NCBI RefSeq assembly: GCF_008079445.1
Contig: NZ_VRYH01000004.1
Span: forward strand, 62,001 to 126,000
Reading direction: 5' to 3'
From: Aidingimonas lacisalsi
GTDB lineage: Bacteria > Pseudomonadota > Gammaproteobacteria > Pseudomonadales > Halomonadaceae
DNA: 64,000 nt
The notes under the pieces were generated by a model. The model ran no database searches. It was given only the letters and a program-made list of their open reading frames with translations, and was not told the origin of the DNA. Made by a program: the position numbers and the translations under genes. Within the stretch, counting starts at the first letter, position 1. The number at the start of each line of letters is the position of its first letter. Of the stretch, positions 26,834 through 35,226 are shown in pieces.

Positions 26834-27301
26834 CTACAGAGTAACGGTGAGGTCACTACGCCGAATGAATACATCGAGCACGTGTTCCAGGCCTGCCTGG
26901 TCGTGCACACGGAAGCGGCCCCGTATTGGACTATCAAGATCGAGAACGCCCCAAAGCGTGTCGTCGATGACGACCGGCACGACGAGTTCAGCTTGCGATT
27001 CCGGATCGCATGCGATGTGATCCGCGATGGCATGAACATCGTCGATGCGTTGCGTGCGGCGATGCCGAGCGGCTGCACCGCACACTCCCGTGTCGAAGGG
27101 GATGGGGTTGCAGGCTGGTTTGCCCTGGAACGGACCCAGCGACAAGCGCTGCGGCTCTCGCTGCACATAGAAACCCGCCCAATTCAGGTCAGGAACCTCC
27201 TGCATGATGAGTGCGCAGGTCTGTGCCATGTTGGTCAGGGCATCACGTGTATCGAGTAACGCGTCGAGTTGTCGAGCGAGAAGGTCGTAGTCAAGAGGCA
27301 T
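26834..27301 (-). CDS. msrC: Free methionine-(R)-sulfoxide reductase (GAF domain)
   Basis: fRMsr reduces free L-methionine-(R)-sulfoxide to methionine with thioredoxin. From the ATG at 27301, preceded by AAGGAGA, the protein has 155 residues and is one GAF domain. The three redox cysteines are at 64, 74 and 98, with the same spacing (10 and 24) as Cys84/94/118 of the E. coli enzyme, inside GPFQGKPAC, TGVCGAA and HIACDPES. An upstream in-frame start would add 59 residues unlike the family. It is last in the metN-metI-metQ-msrC unit, so methionine import and sulfoxide repair share expression. Confidence 0.92.
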   Translation of the reverse strand: MPLDYDLLARQLDALLDTRDALTNMAQTCALIMQEVPDLNWAGFYVQREPQRLSLGPFQGKPACNPIPFDTGVCGAAARHRRTQRIDDVHAIADHIACDPESQAELVVPVVIDDTLWGVLDLDSPIRGRFRVHDQAGLEHVLDVFIRRSDLTVTL

Positions 27302-27321
27302 GACATCTCCTTGAACGCAAT

Positions 27322-27343
27322 GAGCCGGCCCGGAGGCCGGCTC
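27322..27343. other. Strong hairpin between metQ and msrC
   Basis: GAGCCGGCC (27322-27330), tetraloop, GGCCGGCTC (27335-27343) gives a perfect 9-bp GC-rich stem 22 bases after the metQ stop and 21 bases before the msrC start. There is no T tract, so it more likely sets mRNA stability or partial read-through to msrC than full termination. Confidence 0.6.
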
Positions 27344-27365
27344 GTCAGCGTTTATGCTGGCAGTC

Positions 27366-28172
27366 TCATTCCCAGCCGGGAACGGCACCACCTTTGAACA
27401 GCTCTTTTGCTTTTTCGGCGACGGCTTCCGTTTGATACGCCTCGACCAATTGTTGAATGGCTTCACGGTCCTCGTCACCGTTGCGTACGACGATCAGGTT
27501 GACATAGGGAGAGTCGGGGCCCTCGCTGATTAGCGCATCGTCGAGCTGCAAACCGGCAGGCTGAGCAAAGGTGTTATTGATGAACGCCATGTCGACGTCC
27601 GGCAGAACGCGTGGAAGCTGTGCTGCTTCGATTTCGCGAAACTCGAAATCGTGTGGATTGTCGACGATGTCGATGGGGGTGGCCTCGAGATTGTCGGGAT
27701 CGTCGAGCTCGATCAGACCTTCCTTGTGCATCAGGATCAGGGCGCGCCCTTCGTTGGATGGATCATTGGGCAGAGCCACCGTGGCGCCTTCGGGAAGCTC
27801 ATCGATACTGTCATACGTTTCTGAATAGGCCCCGATCGGGTAAACGAACGTGTAGCCTGCAACCGCGAAATCATAGCCACGATCATCGATCATGCCTTGC
27901 ATGTAAGGTTCATGCTGATAGGCGTTGGCATCCAGGCTGCCATCGGCCAGTGCGGCATTGGGCGTCACGTAATCGGTGAATTCGACGATTTCCACCTCCA
28001 GCCCGTATTCCTCGTCGGCAATGTCGGCGGCCAATTGCATGATGTTGGTTTCAGGCCCAGCCACGGTGCCCACCTTGATGTGGTTGTCAGCATGGTCGGC
28101 CAATGCCGGAGCACTGATCATGCCGAGGCTCAGCAGCGCCGTCCCGAAAAGTTTGCTGGCAGTTGTCGTCAT
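27366..28172 (-). CDS. metQ: MetQ, methionine ABC transporter substrate-binding protein
   Basis: MetQ binds methionine in the periplasm and delivers it to MetNI. From the ATG at 28172 (AAGGAGA site) it has 268 residues; an open upstream extension has no family similarity. The NlpA-family core is clear: IKVGTVAGPETNIMQ, VEFTDYVTPNAALADGSLDANAYQHEPYM and VALPNDPSNEGRAL. The signal peptide ends APALA before Asp26 and has no lipobox cysteine, so the protein should be soluble, unlike lipidated E. coli MetQ. About 100 AT-rich bases separate it from metI and could hold a secondary promoter. Confidence 0.95.
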   Translation of the reverse strand: MTTTASKLFGTALLSLGMISAPALADHADNHIKVGTVAGPETNIMQLAADIADEEYGLEVEIVEFTDYVTPNAALADGSLDANAYQHEPYMQGMIDDRGYDFAVAGYTFVYPIGAYSETYDSIDELPEGATVALPNDPSNEGRALILMHKEGLIELDDPDNLEATPIDIVDNPHDFEFREIEAAQLPRVLPDVDMAFINNTFAQPAGLQLDDALISEGPDSPYVNLIVVRNGDEDREAIQQLVEAYQTEAVAEKAKELFKGGAVPGWE

Positions 28173-28272
28173 TGAGATCTCCTTGGCTGTGTGTTCCGTT
28201 TTTACTGTCGAAATAAATTTAAAGGTATAAAAGATAAAAGCAAAATTCTTTTTGGTTATCGATATAATGGAT

Positions 28273-28926
28273 TCACTTGTGATCGCTCCGTCGCACCAGG
28301 TAATCCCCCAGGCTCTGGAAGCCTTGGACCATGACGACCAGGATGACGACGGTGATGAGCATGATGGTCGGTTCGAAACGGTTATAGCCATAGCGGATGC
28401 CAAGGTCTCCTAGACCTCCGCCGCCGACGGCCCCAGCCATTGCCGAATAGCTGACCAGCGTCACGACGGTGATGGTCAGCCCGGTAATGATGCCCCCGCG
28501 AGCTTCCGGTAGCAGCACCTTCATGATGATTTGCCACGGGCTGGCACCCATCGATTGAGCCGCTTCGATCAAGCCGGGAGAAATTTCGTTGAGCGATCCC
28601 TCCACGAGGCGTGCAACGAAAGGAATGGCCGCGATCGTCAACGGTACGACAGCAGCGTTGAGCCCGATGGAACTGCCGACGAGCATGCGTGTGAAAGGGA
28701 TGATCGCCACCATCAAAATGATGAAAGGCACCGAGCGCCCGATATTGGTCACGACGCCCAATAGATGGTTGAGGACGGGCAATGCCAGAAACTGTCGTGG
28801 CCGGGTCACATACAGCAATACCCCGAGCGGGATACCTGCCAGGGCGGCTATGAATCCAGAGACACCGACCATGTAGAGTGTGTCGAGTGTCGCGGCGAGG
28901 ATCAGTTCAATCATTGCGTTTGACAT
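28273..28926 (-). CDS. metI: MetI, methionine ABC transporter permease
   Basis: MetI is the inner-membrane channel subunit of the MetNIQ importer. It has 217 residues from the ATG at 28926, which sits nine bases after GGAGG; an in-frame TTG six bases earlier is possible. There are five hydrophobic helices, and the coupling EAA loop reads EAAQSMGASPWQIIMKVLLPEARGG in conserved form. It overlaps the end of metN by 20 bases, so the two are translationally coupled. Confidence 0.96.
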   Translation of the reverse strand: MSNAMIELILAATLDTLYMVGVSGFIAALAGIPLGVLLYVTRPRQFLALPVLNHLLGVVTNIGRSVPFIILMVAIIPFTRMLVGSSIGLNAAVVPLTIAAIPFVARLVEGSLNEISPGLIEAAQSMGASPWQIIMKVLLPEARGGIITGLTITVVTLVSYSAMAGAVGGGGLGDLGIRYGYNRFEPTIMLITVVILVVMVQGFQSLGDYLVRRSDHK

Positions 28927-29965
28927 GGCCAATCACCTCCACTTGCAGATCATGATTGTCGAGGTACGCCAGGGCTTCACGGGTTTTTTCCGCCGGGCCG
29001 ACCAATTCAGCGATCATCAACCCCAGCGTGCGGTGGCGAATCGATTCCACCTTGGCTTCCAGGATGCTGATGTCGATGTCGCAGTCGCGAGCGAGTCGTG
29101 AGATCAGCGGTGTGGATATCGAGTCACCGGCATAGGCTAGACGCAGTACGGGGTGTGCATCGGGCGCCGGGTCGGATAGCAACCTGTCGCGTAGGGACTG
29201 GGGCAGATTCAGCTCGAGGAAGTCATTGATGAAGCGTCGGGCCAACCGAGTACGCGGCGACGTGAAGAAATCGCCGACCTCGGCTTCCTCGACCAGCTCG
29301 CCGTCGGATATCAGGCTTACCCGGTGACAAATACTTTTCACGACTTCCATTTCGTGGGTGATCAGGAGAATGGTCAGCCCGAGTCGACGATTGATATCTT
29401 CAAGCAACGCCAGGATCGAACTCGTGGTCTGAGGGTCGAGCGCTGACGTCGCTTCATCGCATAACAGAACCTTGGGACGGCTGGCCAGTGCCCGGGCAAT
29501 GGCCACCCGCTGTTTCTGACCTCCCGACAGTTCCGCTGGATAGCTCTCCGCCTTGTCGGACAGACCGGTCAGTTCCAGTAATGGGTGCACGCGTTCACGA
29601 ATGGTTTCCCGGTCGACCTTCATGAGTTCCAGCGGCAAGGCGACATTGGCAAAGACCGTCCGCGACGTTAGCAGATTGAAATGCTGGAAGATCATGCCTA
29701 TGCCGTGGCGTGCGCGGTTGAGCGCAGCACGGTTCAATGTCGTCAGGTCCTGGTCATCGACGCTGACATGCCCTGTGGTCGGGCGTTCCAACAGGTTGAC
29801 GCAACGGATGAGGGTCGATTTGCCCGCACCGGATAAGCCAATGACACCGTGGATGCTGCCCTGGGGGATGTTCAGGCTGACATCCTTGAGAGCAGTGACG
29901 GCATTGGAGCCACTACCGTAAACCTTGGAGATATTGTCGAGGGCGATCATGATCCTGTTGGGCAT
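28907..29965 (-). CDS. metN: MetN, methionine ABC transporter ATPase with NIL domain
   Basis: MetN powers methionine import. From the ATG at 29965 it has 352 residues: an ABC domain with Walker A GLSGAGKST, signature LSGGQKQR, Walker B VLLCDEATSAL and H-loop THEM, then a C-terminal NIL (ACT-like) domain (about 265-345) that binds methionine and causes trans-inhibition in E. coli. A long upstream open frame reads through the riboswitch and is not coding. The gene therefore has two layers of control: SAM-sensing RNA and methionine-sensing protein. Confidence 0.96.
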   Translation of the reverse strand: MPNRIMIALDNISKVYGSGSNAVTALKDVSLNIPQGSIHGVIGLSGAGKSTLIRCVNLLERPTTGHVSVDDQDLTTLNRAALNRARHGIGMIFQHFNLLTSRTVFANVALPLELMKVDRETIRERVHPLLELTGLSDKAESYPAELSGGQKQRVAIARALASRPKVLLCDEATSALDPQTTSSILALLEDINRRLGLTILLITHEMEVVKSICHRVSLISDGELVEEAEVGDFFTSPRTRLARRFINDFLELNLPQSLRDRLLSDPAPDAHPVLRLAYAGDSISTPLISRLARDCDIDISILEAKVESIRHRTLGLMIAELVGPAEKTREALAYLDNHDLQVEVIGHVKRND

Positions 29966-30006
29966 TGACCTGCCTTTGATCTGTGTGGACGACGGGGCGG
30001 CAGCAC

Positions 30007-30035
30007 AAAAAAAAGGCCACCCTGGTGGGGTGGCC
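30007..30035 (-). terminator. Attenuator terminator in the metN leader
   Basis: On the minus strand GGCCACCC pairs with GGGTGGCC and is followed by eight T. It lies between the SAM-II aptamer and the metN start, about 40 bases before the ATG, so it must be conditional for metN to be expressed. The GGGTG at the end of the aptamer can also pair with CACCC of the left arm, a plausible antiterminator. Confidence 0.85.
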
Positions 30036-30049
30036 ATCAACGCTGGACA

Positions 30050-30139
30050 CACCCTTTTAGCAGTATTTCCCGCACTGGGCAGTGTGAAGCGTGCCAGTAG
30101 CCGGGGGCGCCCGCAATCTGGGGACAAATCGGCGCCGAG
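30050..30139 (-). promoter_or_regulatory. SAM-II (SAM_alpha) riboswitch controlling metNIQ-msrC
   Basis: Read on the minus strand, GGCGC-CGATTTG-TCCCC-AGATTGC-GG-GCGCC is followed, after an inserted stem, by AAATACTGCTAAAAGGG. This matches the SAM-II core as I remember it from the metX aptamer: P1 CGCGC/GCGCG enclosing GAUUU and AUUGC, then AAAU-nnn-GCUAAAAAGGG for the pseudoknot. CCC of the loop can pair with GGG at the 3' end. The ~36-base insertion folds as CCCG/CGGG plus CTGGCA/TGCCCAG. A promoter lies just upstream and a U-tailed hairpin just downstream, so SAM should cause termination. SAM-V shares the core and is the main alternative. Confidence 0.85.
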
Positions 30140-30151
30140 ATTAATCGCACT

Positions 30152-30181
30152 ATTTTAAGAACCGATTCGGCGAAGTGTCAA
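30152..30181 (-). promoter_or_regulatory. Promoter of metN
   Basis: On the minus strand TTGACA (30181-30176) and TAAAAT (30157-30152) are 18 bases apart. A start near 30145 places the 5' end of the RNA a few bases before helix P1 of the SAM-II aptamer, the expected geometry. Confidence 0.7.
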
Positions 30182-30265
30182 TTATATTGGGACATGTCAA
30201 TAGACGATGACGATCTTGTCAGAGGATATTGCTGTGAAAGCCGCTCAGGGGCGAAAAAGCGATTA

Positions 30266-30355
30266 CCATCGGCTCGACGATTGCCGATGGACGCTACCGG
30301 GCCTGCTTCCCTAGACTAGTGGCTTCATCGACGCGTGCCTCGGATGTGCCGAGGC
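30266..30355 (+). other. Inverted repeats in the ribE upstream region
   Basis: The 418-base gap metN-ribE holds the metN promoter, riboswitch and terminator on its left. On its right CCATCGGC/GCCGATGG (30266-30273, 30283-30290) and GCCTCGG/CCGAGGC (30337-30343, 30349-30355) form two perfect stems before ribE. A TAGACT at 30312 could be a -10 box. The FMN riboswitch motifs (AGGGUGAAA..., ACCGGCGG) are not present. Confidence 0.4.
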
Positions 30356-30383
30356 CGGATAATCGCTTGCGAGGCATGACAGC

Positions 30384-31010
30384 ATGTTCACGGGGATCAT
30401 TCAGGGGATGGCCGAAGTCGTATCGATCATCGAGGACGAGGCCTTTCGCACCCATATAGTCAGGATGGATGACTACCTGCTGGAAGGGCTGGCGCTGGGG
30501 GCGTCCGTGGCCCACAACGGCGTTTGCCTGAGCGCAACGGCGATCGATGGCAATGATGTCAGCTTCGATTTGATGCGCGAGACGCTACGTGTGAGCAATC
30601 TCGGCACACTGCAAGTCGGCGACCGCGTCAATATCGAGCGGGCGGCTCGTTTCGGTGATGAAATCGGCGGGCATGCCATGTCGGGACATGTCTCTTGCAT
30701 GGCCACCTTGGTGGAGGTCAACAAGACACCCAACAATTTGCGTCTATGGTTCGAGCTTCCCGATAGCCAAGGGCGCTTTCTGTTCGACAAGGGGTACATC
30801 GGCGTTGATGGTATTAGCCTGACGATCGGCGAGGTGGTGGCTTCGAAACACGGGAGTATCCGCTTTTGTGTCAATCTGATTCCGGAAACCCTGCAGCGAA
30901 CGACCTTGTCTGAACGACGTCCCAATGATCGTGTGAACATTGAGATCGATCCCCAGACACAGGCCATTGTCGAGACGGTCGAGCGGGTCATGGCAAGGAA
31001 AAAGGGGTGA
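30384..31010 (+). CDS. ribE: Riboflavin synthase, alpha chain
   Basis: This enzyme dismutates two 6,7-dimethyl-8-ribityllumazine molecules into riboflavin and a pyrimidine. The 208 residues form the two internally similar lumazine-binding barrels: MFTGIIQGMAEV ... VAHNGVCLSATAI and DEIGGHAMSGH ... GVDGISLTIGE, with the closing NIEIDPQTQAIVETVERV. Length and motifs are those of the E. coli RibC/RibE form. It stands apart from the usual rib operon genes, which are not in this window. Confidence 0.96.
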   Translation: MFTGIIQGMAEVVSIIEDEAFRTHIVRMDDYLLEGLALGASVAHNGVCLSATAIDGNDVSFDLMRETLRVSNLGTLQVGDRVNIERAARFGDEIGGHAMSGHVSCMATLVEVNKTPNNLRLWFELPDSQGRFLFDKGYIGVDGISLTIGEVVASKHGSIRFCVNLIPETLQRTTLSERRPNDRVNIEIDPQTQAIVETVERVMARKKG

Positions 31011-31057
31011 GGTCGAGGCATCGAAATTGACCGTTCCGTCAAGTTTCCGTTAGCTAT

Positions 31058-31249
31058 CCAAGCTGGCGCTTGGCCGGGGGCTTGCTTGTATTCTGAGGTT
31101 TGGCGTCGCCATGCGACCTTGTGCCTCGCATCAGCGCAGGCCTTTGGGTACCATGTGCGGCTTTCTTGGAGCGAGGGCGCCTAGGTTTTGGCTGAATACT
31201 GGCAGCATGGGCTGATGTTTCAGACGAATCCTACTGTCCTGTGCAGGAC
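31058..31249 (+). other. Structured-looking leader before the purine permease
   Basis: The 249-base gap ribE-permease contains three small perfect hairpins: CCAAGC-TGGC-GCTTGG (31058-31073), GTCGC-CAT-GCGAC (31105-31117) and GTCCT-GTGC-AGGAC just before the start codon (31236-31249), the last covering a possible AGGA ribosome site. I do not recognise a known riboswitch class here. Confidence 0.3.
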
Positions 31250-31259
31250 TGGATGAACA

Positions 31260-32564
31260 ATGATGAAACGTCTGTTGAACGACCATTTCAAGCTGGACGA
31301 ACACGGTACGAGTATCCGTACCGAGGTCATTGCGGGAATCACGACCTTCTTGACGATGGCCTACATCATCTTCGTCAACCCGAGCATTCTTTCGGAGGCG
31401 GGCGTCGATTACGGCGCCGTCTTCGTCGCCACTTGTCTGGCAGCGGCTATCGGCTGTCTGATCATGGGGCTGTGGGCCAATTATCCCATTGCACTTGCCC
31501 CCGGCATGGGCTTGAACGCCTTCTTCACCTACGGCGTCGTGTTGGGGATGGGGTATAGCTGGGAAGCTGCCCTGGGAGCGGTGTTCCTGTCCGGTGTGAC
31601 GTTCTTCCTGCTGAGCGTGTTCAAGATTCGGGAGTGGATCATCAATTCGATCCCGATGTCGTTGAGGTTGGGTATCGCTGCCGGCATTGGCCTCTTCCTG
31701 GCCATGATTGCACTACAGAATGCCGGCATCGTCGTCGACAACGACGCGACGTTGTTGGCACTGGGCGATCTCTCTTCGCCAGAGGCCCTGTATGCATTGC
31801 TGGGTTTCTTCGTCATTACGGCATTGGCCTATCTGCGTGTGACTGGTGCCGTCATGATCGGCATTCTTGGCGTCACCTTGCTAGCCATGCTGTTGGGACA
31901 CAATGAGTATGGCGGGCTGGTATCCGCGCCACCGTCGATTGCACCAACCTTCATGGCCATGGACGTCGCCGGCGCTTTCGATATCGCCATGCTCAGCGTG
32001 ATCTTCGCCTTTCTGTTCGTCGACCTGTTCGATACTTCCGGTACCCTGATCGGTGTGGCCCATCGGGGCGGGCTGTTGGACGAACAGGGCAAGTTGCCCC
32101 GGTTGGGGCGCGCTTTGATGGCGGATTCCACGGCTTCGATGGCGGGGGCTGCGCTGGGCACGTCGACGACGACCAGCTACATTGAAAGCGCTTCGGGAAT
32201 CGCCTCGGGCGGCCGCACGGGGTTGACCGCGGTCGTGGTGGCAGTGCTGTTCTTGGTGAGTCTGTTCTTCGCGCCGTTGGCGGGATCGATTCCGGCGTAT
32301 GCGACGGCGGGTGCACTGCTCTATGTGGCCGTATTGATGGCCGGTAGCCTGGCACATGCCGATTGGGAGGATGCCACGGAAGCGGCCCCGGTATTGATTG
32401 CTGCACTGGCCATGCCCCTGACGTTCTCGATTGCCGAAGGGATCGCCTTGGGCTTCATCAGCTACACCGCTATCAAAGCCCTGGCGGGCCGTTTCAAGGA
32501 TCTGAATCCTGCGGTCGTTGTGTTGGCCATCGTGTTCGTACTTAAATTTCTTTTCCTTGACTGA
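31260..32564 (+). CDS. AzgA-type hypoxanthine/guanine/adenine permease (NCS2)
   Basis: This is a 434-residue nucleobase permease of the AzgA branch, with about 12-14 membrane segments. Diagnostic pieces are [38 protein letters not shown], the [17 protein letters not shown] motif and [22 protein letters not shown]. These distinguish purine/proton symporters from UraA-type uracil carriers. The downstream apt and gpt genes, eight bases and further on, convert imported purines to nucleotides, so import and salvage form one unit. Confidence 0.9.
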   Translation: MMKRLLNDHFKLDEHGTSIRTEVIAGITTFLTMAYIIFVNPSILSEAGVDYGAVFVATCLAAAIGCLIMGLWANYPIALAPGMGLNAFFTYGVVLGMGYSWEAALGAVFLSGVTFFLLSVFKIREWIINSIPMSLRLGIAAGIGLFLAMIALQNAGIVVDNDATLLALGDLSSPEALYALLGFFVITALAYLRVTGAVMIGILGVTLLAMLLGHNEYGGLVSAPPSIAPTFMAMDVAGAFDIAMLSVIFAFLFVDLFDTSGTLIGVAHRGGLLDEQGKLPRLGRALMADSTASMAGAALGTSTTTSYIESASGIASGGRTGLTAVVVAVLFLVSLFFAPLAGSIPAYATAGALLYVAVLMAGSLAHADWEDATEAAPVLIAALAMPLTFSIAEGIALGFISYTAIKALAGRFKDLNPAVVVLAIVFVLKFLFLD

Positions 32565-32572
32565 GAGTGGCA

Positions 32573-33118
32573 ATGAGCATCTACGACGACTATATCAAGT
32601 CCGTCATCCGCACCGTTCCCGATTGGCCTCAGCCGGGGGTCAATTTCCGTGACATCACGCCGCTGCTGCAGAATAGCGCGGCGTTTCGTAAGCTGATAGA
32701 CAGTTTCGTGCATCGCTATCAAGAGATGAATCTGGATGCGATTGCCGCCATTGATGCCCGCGGCTTCATTATCGGGGCTCCACTCGCTTACGAGTTGAAT
32801 TGTAGTTTCGTGCCGGTTCGCAAGAAGGGTAAGTTACCGTTCAGGACGATCAGCGAGACCTATACGCTGGAATATGGGCAGTCGGAAGTGGAGCTGCATT
32901 CCGACGCCTTTCGCGAGAACGATCGCATCCTCGTCATGGATGACCTGATTGCCACCGGAGGAACCATGCTGGCGGCGGCCAAGCTCATTTCACGCAGCGG
33001 CGGTCGGGTCGTGGAGACCGCCACTATCATCGACCTGCCGGATCTGGGTGGCGCACAGAGAATACGTGATGCCGGTTTCGGTGTGTTCGCTGTATGTTCC
33101 TTTACCGAAGACGAGTGA
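32573..33118 (+). CDS. apt: Adenine phosphoribosyltransferase
   Basis: Apt converts adenine and PRPP to AMP. The 181 residues carry the type I PRTase loop [11 protein letters not shown], the flexible [20 protein letters not shown] loop and the N-terminal [12 protein letters not shown] hood. The ATG at 32573 is preferred over a GTG six bases earlier because it aligns with the family and follows GAGAG. It is second in the permease-apt-gpt-ung unit. Confidence 0.96.
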   Translation: MSIYDDYIKSVIRTVPDWPQPGVNFRDITPLLQNSAAFRKLIDSFVHRYQEMNLDAIAAIDARGFIIGAPLAYELNCSFVPVRKKGKLPFRTISETYTLEYGQSEVELHSDAFRENDRILVMDDLIATGGTMLAAAKLISRSGGRVVETATIIDLPDLGGAQRIRDAGFGVFAVCSFTEDE

Positions 33119-33125
33119 TTGCACT

Positions 33126-33611
33126 ATGAGCCGTGATCGTTATCACCAGCATTTTACGGTCTCCTGGGATCAACTGCACCGGGATGTCCGCGCACTGTGT
33201 CACAATCTCGTCGAGCGGGATTTCAAGGGTGTCGTCGCGATTACCCGCGGCGGTTTGATTCCGGCCGCCTTGATCGCACGCGAACTCGATATTCGCCTGA
33301 TCGATACCGTCTGCATCAAGAGTTACGAGCATATGGATCAAGGCGGTTTGCAGATTCTCAAGGGTATCGAGCATGATGGAGAACATTGGCTACTGGTCGA
33401 CGATCTTGTCGATACCGGCAAGACGGCCAACAAAGTGCGGGAAATGCTGCCCAAGGCGCATTTCGTGACCGTCTATGCCAAACCGGATGGACGCCCTCTG
33501 GTCGATCAATATCTGACCGAAGTCGCCCAGGATTGCTGGATACAGTTTCCCTGGGATCTCGGCGTCGCTTATGTCGAACCGCTCGTCGATCAGGTCAAGC
33601 GCAAGGATTGA
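33126..33611 (+). CDS. gpt: Xanthine-guanine phosphoribosyltransferase
   Basis: XGPRT salvages guanine and xanthine to GMP and XMP. From the ATG at 33126 it has 161 residues, close to E. coli Gpt (152), with the PRPP loop [30 protein letters not shown] and [18 protein letters not shown]. The C-terminal [12 protein letters not shown] corresponds to the base-recognition segment. An upstream in-frame start lies inside apt and is not family-like. A KAKP-type loop supports xanthine/guanine over hypoxanthine preference. Confidence 0.93.
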   Translation: MSRDRYHQHFTVSWDQLHRDVRALCHNLVERDFKGVVAITRGGLIPAALIARELDIRLIDTVCIKSYEHMDQGGLQILKGIEHDGEHWLLVDDLVDTGKTANKVREMLPKAHFVTVYAKPDGRPLVDQYLTEVAQDCWIQFPWDLGVAYVEPLVDQVKRKD

Positions 33612-33616
33612 GGACG

Positions 33617-34303
33617 ATGTCGTCACCATTACCGGATAGCTGGAATCATTATCTGGAGTGTGAGTTCGAAGCGCCCTATATGCAGCAGTTGCGGGAGTTT
33701 CTGGCGCGTGAAAAAGCCGCTCGCAAGGTCATATACCCACACTCGACGAATTGGTTTCGTGCTTTCGAGCTGACACCTCTGGATCAGGTCCGTGTCGTGG
33801 TGTTGGGCCAGGATCCCTATCATGGCCCCAACCAGGCCCATGGGTTGTGTTTTTCGGTGCGTCCAGGGGTGGCTACGCCTCCGTCGCTGGTCAACATTTA
33901 CAAGGAACTCGCCCAGGATGTCGGCACGACGCCCGTCAATCATGGTTTTCTCGAGCCTTGGGCAAGACAGGGAGTACTGCTGCTCAACAGTGTGCTGACG
34001 GTAGAGCAGGGCAATGCCGGGTCGCACCGCGGTCAAGGGTGGGAGACGTTCACCGACCGGGCCATCGCGACGGTCAATGAACAGTGCGATGGTGTGGTTT
34101 TCCTGCTCTGGGGCAGTTATGCGCAGAAGAAAGCCTCGTTCGTCGATCGTCAACGCCACCTGGTGCTGCATGCCCCGCATCCGTCACCATTGTCGGCACA
34201 CCGTGGATTCTTCGGGACCCGGCATTTTTCGCAGGCCAACGAGTTTCTGATGGCACGGGGACGTGGGCCCATCGATTGGCAGTTACCCGATACACCTGCT
34301 TGA
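33617..34303 (+). CDS. ung: Uracil-DNA glycosylase
   Basis: Ung removes uracil from DNA as the first step of base excision repair. From the ATG at 33617 (TTGAGGACG site) the protein has 228 residues with the water-activating motif [14 protein letters not shown] (Asp66) and the [13 protein letters not shown] loop (His188). It starts five bases after gpt, so it is cotranscribed with nucleobase salvage genes. A much longer in-frame upstream extension overlaps gpt and is rejected. Confidence 0.96.
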   Translation: MSSPLPDSWNHYLECEFEAPYMQQLREFLAREKAARKVIYPHSTNWFRAFELTPLDQVRVVVLGQDPYHGPNQAHGLCFSVRPGVATPPSLVNIYKELAQDVGTTPVNHGFLEPWARQGVLLLNSVLTVEQGNAGSHRGQGWETFTDRAIATVNEQCDGVVFLLWGSYAQKKASFVDRQRHLVLHAPHPSPLSAHRGFFGTRHFSQANEFLMARGRGPIDWQLPDTPA

Positions 34304-34311
34304 GTCGTGGC

Positions 34312-34340
34312 TTAACTCGCAACGCAGTTCGAGCTAGAAT
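34312..34340 (+). promoter_or_regulatory. Probable promoter of upp
   Basis: TTAACT (34312-34317) and TAGAAT (34335-34340) are exactly 17 bases apart in the 78-base ung-upp gap; the start would be about 35 bases before the upp ATG. Confidence 0.5.
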
Positions 34341-34381
34341 TCCCGGCCGATGCATTCCGCCCATCCAGCCAGGAGCCGTCC

Positions 34382-35011
34382 ATGAGCGTTCATGCCATTC
34401 AACACCCCTTGGTCAAACATAAGCTGGGGTTGATGCGCGCTGCCGATATCAGTACCAAGAGTTTTCGTGAACTGGCTGGGGAAGTCGCCAAACTGCTGAC
34501 CTATGAAGCGACTCAGGATCTCGAGGTGGAGCCCACGACCATTGAGGGGTGGAATGGGGAGCCGATTGAAACTGAACACCTGAAAGGCAAAAAGGTCACC
34601 GTGGTACCGATCCTGCGCGCGGGACTAGGCATGTTAGAAGGCGTAACCGACCTGATTCCCAGTGCTCGAGTCAGTGTGGTGGGACTTTACCGCAATGAAG
34701 AGACGCTGGAACCGGTTCCCTATTTCGAAAAGTTTACCAACGACCTGCATGAGCGACTGGCAATCGTGATCGATCCGATGTTGGCAACGGGGGGATCGAT
34801 GGTTGCGACCTTGGATATGCTGAAAGCTCGCGGTTGCCCCCTGATGAAGGTGATCGTACTGGTGGCAGCGCCGGAAGGCTTGCGGCGTGTACAGGACGCC
34901 TATCCAGACATAGAGATCTATACGGCGGCCATTGATGATCGGCTCGATGAGAACGGTTACATCGTGCCAGGATTGGGGGATGCGGGAGATAAGATATTCG
35001 GTACCCGTTGA
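34382..35011 (+). CDS. upp: Uracil phosphoribosyltransferase
   Basis: Upp salvages uracil to UMP with PRPP. The 209 residues contain the [21 protein letters not shown] loop, [13 protein letters not shown] and the C-terminal [17 protein letters not shown] uracil-binding segment. In many gammaproteobacteria uraA follows directly; here a rightward glycerol cluster of about 8 kb lies between upp and uraA. A strong hairpin terminator follows the gene. Confidence 0.97.
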   Translation: MSVHAIQHPLVKHKLGLMRAADISTKSFRELAGEVAKLLTYEATQDLEVEPTTIEGWNGEPIETEHLKGKKVTVVPILRAGLGMLEGVTDLIPSARVSVVGLYRNEETLEPVPYFEKFTNDLHERLAIVIDPMLATGGSMVATLDMLKARGCPLMKVIVLVAAPEGLRRVQDAYPDIEIYTAAIDDRLDENGYIVPGLGDAGDKIFGTR

Positions 35012-35069
35012 TTTGCCCGACACGCCCTGAGTCGGGTTGACCCTGTGACCATGTTCGTGCTGTAGGCTA

Positions 35070-35118
35070 CGCTCGCTCACGATTTCGTATGCGAAAAAGT
35101 GAGCGAGCGCTTTCTCTT
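35070..35118 (+). terminator. Terminator after upp
   Basis: CGCTCGCTCAC (35070-35080) pairs perfectly with GTGAGCGAGCG (35099-35109), and TTTCG/CGAAA inside the loop extends the fold. The tail CTTTCTCTT is T-rich. The 315-base gap to glpS also holds an AT-rich stretch (about 35130-35180) with a TATAAT and a GlpR-like site. Confidence 0.75.
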
Positions 35119-35226
35119 CGTTACGCCATCCTATCTTTGCATCTAAAGTATAATATTTTATTTTTTTATTTGTAAATCAGCAAGTTATTTCCGTTTGGCG
35201 CTCATCTGACGGAACTGCATCATCAG

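Noticed and set aside
28907-30127. metN extended upstream to 30127
   Set aside because: The extra 54 codons cross the terminator and riboswitch, are unlike MetN and lack a ribosome site; the ATG at 29965 fits.
30182-30383. FMN riboswitch upstream of ribE
   Set aside because: The conserved RFN blocks are absent; only two plain inverted repeats are seen.
33386-34303. ung extended by 77 residues into gpt
   Set aside because: The extension overlaps gpt in another frame; the ATG at 33617 has a ribosome site and matches the family N-terminus.
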